A stretch of DNA of 13,338 bases from Gammaproteobacteria bacterium (GTDB lineage: Bacteria; Pseudomonadota; Gammaproteobacteria; DSM-19610): positions 1-13,338 of the forward strand of contig JAUXDG010000054.1 in assembly GCA_030618475.1 (NCBI GenBank), read 5' to 3'. The position numbers and the translations under genes are program-made. Below are positions 7,482 to 13,338 of the stretch, piece after piece. The stretch's first letter is position 1. Each line of letters opens with the position of its first letter. The notes beneath the pieces were generated by a model that saw only the letters and a program-made list of their open reading frames with translations, was not told the DNA's origin and made no database searches.

Positions 7482-10400
7482 TCAAGTTGATCTATCGCGC
7501 AGAAACTCGTGCAGAAACAGCGCGGTTTGCGAGCGTTTTACCGCTGTACGGCATTCCTGCGGCGTGCCCTGCACAAGGATACGCCCGCCACCCTCACCGC
7601 CTTCCGGGCCCAGGTCGATGATCCAGTCGGCTTCGGCGATCACATCGAGGTTGTGTTCGATAACGATGACGGTGTTACCGTCATCAACCAGACGCTGCAG
7701 CACGCCAATGAGTTTTTCGACGTCCGCCATGTGCAACCCGACAGTGGGCTCATCGAGAATGTAGAGCGTTGAAGACAAGTTTTTTGCTTTGGCAAGCTCG
7801 GTGACGAGCTTGATGCGCTGAGCCTCACCGCCACTCAAGGTGGGGCTGGGCTGACCAAGGGTGAGGTAGCCGAGACCGACATCGCAGAGCAGCTGAAGGC
7901 TGTGGTGAATTTTCGGATGGACGCGAAAGTAGTCGCTGGCGTCGCGCACGTTCATGGCCAACAGGTCACCGATACTCCTGCCCTTGTAGAGTACGCTGAG
8001 AGTTTCCGGGTTGTAGCGCGCGCCGTTGCAGGCTTCACACGGCACTTTGACGTCGGGCAAAAAACTCATCTCGACCTTTATCATGCCCTGTCCCTCACAG
8101 GCGTCACAGCGCCCACCTTTGACGTTGAAGGAAAAGCGACCGGCCCCGTAACCGCGGATGCGTGCTTCGGTGGTATTGGCGAACAGTTTTCGGATAGCGT
8201 CCATCACGCCGATATAGGTGGCAGGACAGGACCGCGGGGTTTTGCCGATCGGCGTCTGGTCCACTTCCAGTACGCGCCGCAGCTGTTGCCCGCCTTTGAT
8301 GCCGCGGCAGCCGAGCATGGCGGCTTGCGTGGTTTTGCGCTTGCCCCTGGCCTGCAGCTGGCGCAGCAGGTTAGCGTGCAGCACGTCACGCACCAGCGTG
8401 CTCTTGCCGGAACCGGATACACCGGTGACGCAGGTCAGCCTTTGCAGGGGAAAACGCAGCGACAGGTTCTTCAGGTTGTGCAGGCGTGCGCCCTGGATTT
8501 CCAGATAAGGGTCGGCGCCCCTGCCTTTGAGTTTCACCGCCCTGCAGCGGAACAGGGGGTGGCGCAGCGGTGTGGCGAGAAAGCGGCCGGTGATGGAGTG
8601 CGATTGCCTGATGAGTTTGCCGAGCGGGCCGGCAGCGACCACTTCGCCACCGTTGACACCGGCACCGGGACCCAGGTCGATGATGTGTTCGGCACGGCGG
8701 ATGGTGTCTTCGTCGTGCTCCACCACCACGATGGTATTACCCTTGCCTTGCAGTCGTGCCAGCGTGTCGAGCAGCATCCGGTTGTCACGTGGGTGCAGGC
8801 CGATGGTGGGTTCGTCGAGGATGTAACACACACCGCGCAGATTGGAACCCAGTTGTGCGGCGAGCCGGATGCGTTGCGCTTCGCCGCCACTGAGGGTCGG
8901 CGCTGCACGATCCAGGGTGAGGTAAGCGAGACCGACGTCCTGCAGGAATTCAAGGCGGCTTCGCAGTTCCGGCAGGATGTCACGGGCAATCTCCGCGTCA
9001 CGGCCTTTGAGTCTGAGGCCGTTGAACAGGCGACCGGCGGCTTGCACGGTGAGGGCGGTATAGTCGGCGATGGACAGCTTCCTGTAACGCACGGCGAGTG
9101 CTTCGGGCTTGAGACGCTGGCCGTCACAGCCGGGGCACGGCGGGGTTTCCCCTTCCCAGCCGTCGGTCCAGCAGGTTTCCTCGCCGCTTTGTTGTTCGTC
9201 AAAGCCGGATAACTGCAGGCCGGTGCCGAAACAGTCCGCGCACCAGCCGTGTCTGGAATTGTAGGAGAACAGGCGCGGGTCCAGTTCTGCGAAACTGCGC
9301 TCACAGGCCGGGCAGGCACGCCGGGTAGAAAAGGTGGTTTCCTTGCCTCTCCCCGCCACCCTTGCGATAGCCACACCCTTGCCGAAATCGAGGGTACGCT
9401 GTAACAGGCTGCGCAGGCCGGTTTCGTTTTTTGTCGTAACACGCATGCTGCCGAGCGGCAGTTCGATGTTGTGTTCCTGATAACGGTCCAGGCGCGGCCA
9501 GTTGTCGGTCGCCAGTCGTTCACCGTCGACACGCAGCTGCCGGAAGCCTTTGCCCGCGGCCCACCTGGCCAGGTCGGTGTAATAGCCTTTGCGCGCCACG
9601 ACCAGGGGGGCCAGCAGCTCGATATCGCGGTTGCGGTAGGCCTTGAACAACTGGGCGATGATGGATTCACTGGTCTGAGGCTCGACCGGCACCCCACAGT
9701 CCGGACAGTATTGGGTAGCAAGTTTGACGAACAGCAGGCGCAGGAAGTGATACACCTCGGTCAGTGTTGCCACCGTGCTCTTGCGCCCGCCGCGGCTGGT
9801 ACGTTGTTCAATGGCCACGGTCGGCGGGATGCCGAAGATGGCGTCGACGTCGGCACGCGAGGCGGGTTGCACGAACTGGCGCGCGTAGGCGTTAAGCGAC
9901 TCAAGGTAACGGCGCTGGCCCTCATTGAAGAGGATGTCGAAGGCGACCGTGCTTTTGCCGGAACCGGACACGCCGGTGATAACGGTGAACTTCCCTCTCG
10001 GGATGTCGAGTGTGACGTTTTTCAGGTTGTGTTCGCGGGCGTGGAGGATTTCGATGACAGCCTTGGCAGGACGGGCTTTAGCCTGTCCTGCCAAGGCCTG
10101 CTTTTTGACGGGGACGAGGTCTGTCGCCTTTTTTATCGACTCGAGTTGCAACTGATAGCCTCGTAACGCCGCACCCGTATGACTTGTTGAATGTTTCGCA
10201 ATGTCGCCCGGCGTACCTTCGCAGACAATCCCGCCGCCGGCATCCCCGCCTTCGGGCCCCATGTCGATGACCCAGCCGGCAGCGCTGATCACGTCCAGAT
10301 TATGTTCGATGACGATCAGTGAATGACCTTGGTCGATCAATCGCCGGAAAGCGTTGAGCAGCTTGCGGATGTCGTCGAAGTGCAGTCCCGTGGTGGGTTC

Positions 10401-13007
10401 GTCGAACAGGAACAGGGTTGAGCCTGATTGTTTTTTCTTTCCGCTTCTGGCCAGGTGCCCGGCCAGTTTGAGGCGTTGTGCTTCACCGCCACTCAAGCTG
10501 GGCACCGGCTGACCGAGGGTTAAATAATCGAGGCCGACAGCTGCCAATGGTTCCAGGGCACGCTGCACCGATGCATGATCGGCGAAAAATGCCAGCGCCT
10601 CGTTGACCGTCATGTTCAGCACATCGGCAACCGATTTGCCGTCCAGTGTGATCTCCAGCACTTCCGGCCGGTAACGCCTGCCGTCGCAGTCCGGGCAACG
10701 CAGATAGACATCGCTCAGAAACTGCATCTCCACGTGTTCGAAACCGTTACCTCCGCAGCCGGGGCAGCGTCCGGTGCCGGTGTTGAAGCTGAAGGTACTG
10801 GCTTTGTAAGCACGCGCCCTCGACTCAGGTTCGGCGGCAAACAGTTCACGGATGCTGTTCCAGGCACCGACATAACTGGCCGGGTTGGAGCGCGTGGTCT
10901 TGCCGATGGGCGACTGGTCGACCGATACGACATCATCAATGCTGTCATGTCCGCGGATGGCTTTGTGCGCACCCGCTTTTTCCACCGGTTTTCCTTTGAG
11001 CTTGCACAGGGCCTTGTAAAGCACATCCTGTATCAGGGTGGACTTGCCGGAACCGCTGACGCCGGTGATGCAGACCAGCTGCCCGAGTGGCAGTTTGACA
11101 TCGATGGATTTGAGGTTATGTTGGCAGGCACCGCGGATTTCAACACAGGAGGCATCGGGGTCAGACTGGTCTGCCCCCGATGCCTTTGCAACGATTTTAT
11201 CACCACGCAGGTATTGCGCAGTCAGCGACGCCTTGCATCGCATCAACTGTCTCGGGGTGCCGAAAAACACCTGTTGCCCGCCGCGTTCGCCGGGCCCGGG
11301 CCCCATATCGAGAATGCGGTCAGCGGCGAGCATGATTTGTGGATCGTGTTCGACCACCAGCAATGAATTGCCGGCACTGCGCAAACGCTGCAGTACGCCG
11401 ATGACGCGTTGCATATCGCGCGGGTGCAGGCCGATGCTGGGTTCGTCCAGCACGAACAGCGTATTGACCAGCGAGGTGCCGAGCGAGGTGGTCAGGTTGA
11501 TACGCTGCACTTCACCGCCGCTCAAAGTACGTGACTGGCGATCGAGTGTTAAGTAGCCCAGGCCGACGTCGACAAGGTATTTTATGCGTGAACGGATTTC
11601 GGCGAGTAACAGGCCGGTGGCTTCATCCAGCGGCCCGGGCAACTCGAGCGTTTCGAAAAACCGTGCACCGCGTTCGATGGGCAACTGCATGACATCGTGA
11701 ATCGTCAAACCCGGCAGTCGCTGCCAGGTTTTATCAGCCAGCGCCAGACCTGCCGGTTTGAAGCGCTGCGTGGCGCCCAACACCCCATCAACGTTGGCCT
11801 TGTTGCCAAGCCGCCACAGCAATGCCTGCGCTTTCAGGCGCGCACCGCGACACGCCGGGCATAGGTCGTAGCAGCGGTAACGCGATAGCAACACACGAAT
11901 GTGCATCTTGTAGGCCTTGCTCTCCAGCCACTCGAAGAAGCCCCGCACACCGTACCAGAGGCCGTCTTCCCAGTTGCCCTCGCCTTCCAGCACCCACAGT
12001 TGCTGTGTTTTGTTGAGTCGCTTCCAGGGCAAGTCGGTGGGAATGCCGCGTTTGCCGGCAAAGCGCCTCAGGTCAGCCTGACATTGCCGGTAGGATTCGG
12101 TCTGCCAGGGCTTCACCGCGCCGTCGGCGATGCTTTTGTTTTCATCCGGCACCACCAGGCCGTAGTCGATACCCTGTGTTCTCCCGAAGCCGCGACAGGT
12201 CTCGCAGGCGCCGATGGGTGAGTTGAAGGAAAAGTGATTCGGCGTTGTGTCGTGATAATGGATATCACAGTCAGCACAGTGCAGGTCGCTGGAGAAACGC
12301 CAGCCTTCACTGACCTTGCCGTTAGCGTCCAGCGCGTACACCGTTAGCCGTCCCTGACCGTGCCTGAGCGCCGCTTCCAGCGCTTCGACGATTCGCTGAC
12401 GTCGCCCGGCGGTTAAACGCACCCGGTCCTGAATGACCTCCAGCCGTTTGTCCCGTCGTCTATGAACTCTGGTGTAACCCTGCTGGGCGAGTAAGGCTTC
12501 GATTTCGTCATCCGTGAAGTTATCCGGCACTTCGACAGCGAAGCTGATCAGGGCACGCGGCGCGTTTTCGCCGACGCGGCCGAACAGCGCATCGACAATG
12601 CTGTCCGGCGTATCGCGCCGCACCGGCTCGCCACAGCCGCGGCAATAAAGACGGGTAGCGCGCGCGAACAACAGTTTCAGATGATCGTTGAGCTCGGTCA
12701 TGGTGCCGACCGTGGAGCGTGAGGTTCGCACCGGGTTGGTCTGGTCGATGGCGATGGCCGGCGGAATACCGTCGATACGATCGACGCGCGGCGCATCCAT
12801 GCGATCCAGAAACTGACGCGCATAGGGCGAGAAAGTCTCGACGTAACGGCGCTGACCTTCTGCATACACGGTGTCGAAAGCCAGCGAAGATTTTCCCGAC
12901 CCACTGACACCGGTGATCACGATCAGTTCGTTCAGCGGCAGATCGATGTCAAGATTTTTCAGGTTGTTCTGGCGGGCGCCGCGAACGCGTAGTAATTCCC
13001 TGGCCAC
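7482..13007 (-). CDS. uvrA: Tandem double UvrA (excinuclease ABC subunit A type), 1841 aa with four ABC domains
   Basis: UvrA is the damage-recognition ATPase of nucleotide excision repair and normally works as a dimer of about 940-residue chains. Here two complete UvrA units are joined: unit 1 about 1-960, unit 2 about 985-1841. Walker A GVSGSGKS/T occurs at 33-40, 649-657, 1012-1020 and 1529-1537. LSGGE signatures lie near 495, 838, 1372 and 1723. Walker B DEP lies near 521, 869, 1398 and 1752. Switch His residues are near 554, 902, 1431 and 1785. Zinc-type CxxC pairs occur in both units: 244/247 with 268/271 and 748/751 with 771/774; 1232/1235 with 1256/1259 and 1634/1637 with 1657/1660. 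The N-terminus GARQNNLKNLDIDLP fits a UvrA start; it uses GTG at 13007 with only a distant GGAG. No LexA box is visible. It could be the main UvrA or an accessory paralogue. Confidence 0.93.
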   Translation of the reverse strand: MARELLRVRGARQNNLKNLDIDLPLNELIVITGVSGSGKSSLAFDTVYAEGQRRYVETFSPYARQFLDRMDAPRVDRIDGIPPAIAIDQTNPVRTSRSTVGTMTELNDHLKLLFARATRLYCRGCGEPVRRDTPDSIVDALFGRVGENAPRALISFAVEVPDNFTDDEIEALLAQQGYTRVHRRRDKRLEVIQDRVRLTAGRRQRIVEALEAALRHGQGRLTVYALDANGKVSEGWRFSSDLHCADCDIHYHDTTPNHFSFNSPIGACETCRGFGRTQGIDYGLVVPDENKSIADGAVKPWQTESYRQCQADLRRFAGKRGIPTDLPWKRLNKTQQLWVLEGEGNWEDGLWYGVRGFFEWLESKAYKMHIRVLLSRYRCYDLCPACRGARLKAQALLWRLGNKANVDGVLGATQRFKPAGLALADKTWQRLPGLTIHDVMQLPIERGARFFETLELPGPLDEATGLLLAEIRSRIKYLVDVGLGYLTLDRQSRTLSGGEVQRINLTTSLGTSLVNTLFVLDEPSIGLHPRDMQRVIGVLQRLRSAGNSLLVVEHDPQIMLAADRILDMGPGPGERGGQQVFFGTPRQLMRCKASLTAQYLRGDKIVAKASGADQSDPDASCVEIRGACQHNLKSIDVKLPLGQLVCITGVSGSGKSTLIQDVLYKALCKLKGKPVEKAGAHKAIRGHDSIDDVVSVDQSPIGKTTRSNPASYVGAWNSIRELFAAEPESRARAYKASTFSFNTGTGRCPGCGGNGFEHVEMQFLSDVYLRCPDCDGRRYRPEVLEITLDGKSVADVLNMTVNEALAFFADHASVQRALEPLAAVGLDYLTLGQPVPSLSGGEAQRLKLAGHLARSGKKKQSGSTLFLFDEPTTGLHFDDIRKLLNAFRRLIDQGHSLIVIEHNLDVISAAGWVIDMGPEGGDAGGGIVCEGTPGDIAKHSTSHTGAALRGYQLQLESIKKATDLVPVKKQALAGQAKARPAKAVIEILHAREHNLKNVTLDIPRGKFTVITGVSGSGKSTVAFDILFNEGQRRYLESLNAYARQFVQPASRADVDAIFGIPPTVAIEQRTSRGGRKSTVATLTEVYHFLRLLFVKLATQYCPDCGVPVEPQTSESIIAQLFKAYRNRDIELLAPLVVARKGYYTDLARWAAGKGFRQLRVDGERLATDNWPRLDRYQEHNIELPLGSMRVTTKNETGLRSLLQRTLDFGKGVAIARVAGRGKETTFSTRRACPACERSFAELDPRLFSYNSRHGWCADCFGTGLQLSGFDEQQSGEETCWTDGWEGETPPCPGCDGQRLKPEALAVRYRKLSIADYTALTVQAAGRLFNGLRLKGRDAEIARDILPELRSRLEFLQDVGLAYLTLDRAAPTLSGGEAQRIRLAAQLGSNLRGVCYILDEPTIGLHPRDNRMLLDTLARLQGKGNTIVVVEHDEDTIRRAEHIIDLGPGAGVNGGEVVAAGPLGKLIRQSHSITGRFLATPLRHPLFRCRAVKLKGRGADPYLEIQGARLHNLKNLSLRFPLQRLTCVTGVSGSGKSTLVRDVLHANLLRQLQARGKRKTTQAAMLGCRGIKGGQQLRRVLEVDQTPIGKTPRSCPATYIGVMDAIRKLFANTTEARIRGYGAGRFSFNVKGGRCDACEGQGMIKVEMSFLPDVKVPCEACNGARYNPETLSVLYKGRSIGDLLAMNVRDASDYFRVHPKIHHSLQLLCDVGLGYLTLGQPSPTLSGGEAQRIKLVTELAKAKNLSSTLYILDEPTVGLHMADVEKLIGVLQRLVDDGNTVIVIEHNLDVIAEADWIIDLGPEGGEGGGRILVQGTPQECRTAVKRSQTALFLHEFLRDRST
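10061..10096. repeat. REP-like palindrome inside uvrA, encoding the linker between the two UvrA units
   Basis: CCTTGGCAGGAC (10061-10072) is perfectly complementary to GTCCTGCCAAGG (10085-10096); after one mismatch GGC/GCC extends the stem around the loop TTTA. The centre GGGCTTTAGCC resembles common dispersed palindromes of proteobacterial genomes. It encodes residues 971-983 (ALAGQAKARPAKA), exactly between unit 1 and unit 2, and keeps the frame. Confidence 0.8.
11151..11184. repeat. Palindrome inside uvrA, encoding the linker between ABC domains 1 and 2
   Basis: Two 17-base arms (11151-11167 and 11168-11184) match at 15 positions. The left arm starts GGCATCGGGGTCAGAC. It encodes residues 608-619 (KASGADQSDPDA), between the end of the first ABC domain and CVEIRGACQHNLK of the second. 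The core GGGGTCAGA recurs in the inverted repeat at 7309-7445. Confidence 0.75.
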
Positions 13008-13096
13008 GATAGAATCGATCCGCTTGCTGCTCCTGCTGACACGGGCAATATTACCGGATCAGCCGCTGTCAGTCAGTGGGATCGTACTGTGGCGGG

Positions 13097-13124
13097 ACAA
13101 TAAAATCGTTGGCATGAGCGGCAA
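13097..13124 (-). promoter_or_regulatory. Weak candidate promoter for uvrA
   Basis: On the minus strand TTGCCG (13124-13119) and TATTGT (13102-13097) are spaced by 16 bases, each with four of six consensus matches. The position, about 90 bases before the GTG start, is reasonable, but the match is only moderate. Confidence 0.25.
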
Positions 13125-13250
13125 GAATTTGACGAATTCGTTTTAGCAGGCTCGTTCCACACTGAAACATCCAGGAGCCTGTCCGAGAATAGCGATCGTA
13201 GCGAGGGCAAGACTGGTTGAGTCAGATTTCTTGATCATTTGAGGCGAACA

Positions 13251-13301
13251 GGTCGCTCCCGGCATCCTGCCTCCCGCGACACTTGTACATCCTTGTACAT
13301 C
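13251..13301. repeat. Short palindrome plus 10-bp tandem repeat
   Basis: GTCGC-tccc-GGCA-tcc-TGCC-tccc-GCGAC (13251-13279) is symmetric apart from two facing TCCC tracts that form an internal loop. Just beyond it CTTGTACATC occurs twice in a row. The combination resembles an intergenic repeat unit; its copy number in the genome is unknown. Confidence 0.55.
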
Positions 13302-13338
13302 GTGGACCTATTCAACGAAAATGATCGGGAAATCTGGC

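Larger units (their letters stand above)
13008..13338. other. Region upstream of uvrA without a convincing gene
   Basis: No frame here looks like a gene. It contains a CAGGCTC/GAGCCTG inverted pair (13147-13153 and 13175-13181), an imperfect palindrome at 13251-13279, and a tandem CTTGTACATC pair at about 13282-13301. From about 13170 to the window end the texture differs from the uvrA side and looks like repeat or the edge of a mobile element cut off by the window; I cannot name it. Confidence 0.45.

Noticed and set aside
7234..7485. 83-codon minus-strand frame between uvrA and the DUF3014 gene
   Set aside because: It is mostly a translation of the inverted repeat (DPLNFELDPLNCCPLE) and overlaps the DUF3014 start in another frame.
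7902..9212. 436-codon plus-strand open frame
   Set aside because: It is antisense to the conserved ABC domains of uvrA; the minus frame explains all conservation seen.
13008..13140. LexA (SOS) box upstream of uvrA
   Set aside because: No CTGT-N8-ACAG match was found; the nearest sequence, CTGTGGCGGGACAATA, lacks the right half-site.

Overview
This looks like chromosomal DNA from a gammaproteobacterium with fairly GC-rich coding sequence. That placement is inferred from gene content: an FtsX-type ABC exporter pair of the YbbA/YbbP/LolCDE kind, a DUF3014 protein, an SLT transglycosylase and a very long UvrA-type protein. No rRNA or housekeeping marker is present to fix the taxon. Except for a HipA fragment at the left edge, every gene lies on the minus strand.

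Layout from left to right. 1-453 is the AT-rich 3' end of a HipA-family kinase on the plus strand. 503-805 is a short IPT/TIG-fold remnant on the minus strand, interrupted by one in-frame TGA. 819-3323 is an FtsX-like permease. 3474-4142 is its ATPase partner. The roughly 150-base gap between permease and ATPase holds an imperfect inverted repeat of dispersed-repeat type. 4276-5721 is a membrane-anchored SLT-domain lytic transglycosylase with its own candidate promoter near 5895-5924, whose -10 box sits inside a perfect palindrome. A clear rho-independent terminator for minus-strand transcription lies at 6015-6047. Just upstream of it, in the direction of transcription, is an OmpA C-terminal-domain remnant broken by a one-base frameshift (6105-6324). 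6305-7237 is a DUF3014 membrane protein. 7309-7445 is a large near-perfect inverted repeat built from TTCAAGGGGTC units. 7482-13007 is a 1841-residue UvrA-type protein made of two complete UvrA units, so it has four ABC nucleotide-binding domains. 13008-13338 has no convincing gene and holds short palindromes and a 10-bp tandem repeat.

Two minus-strand units are likely. The first is uvrA, DUF3014 and the OmpA remnant, ending at the terminator near 6020. The second is the transglycosylase followed by the ABC ATPase, the permease and the TIG remnant. The transglycosylase and the ABC exporter both act on the cell envelope. The UvrA protein acts in DNA repair and has no evident functional link to them.

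The most interesting signals are in and around uvrA. It is a tandem double-UvrA, and two inter-domain linkers are encoded by REP-like palindromic DNA that keeps the reading frame (10061-10096 and 11151-11184). A third, larger inverted repeat lies just past its stop codon and shares the core GGGGTCAGA with one of the internal palindromes. Together these suggest palindromic repeats have spread in this region and been tolerated as linker coding sequence. In addition, both minus-strand units end in a decayed domain remnant.
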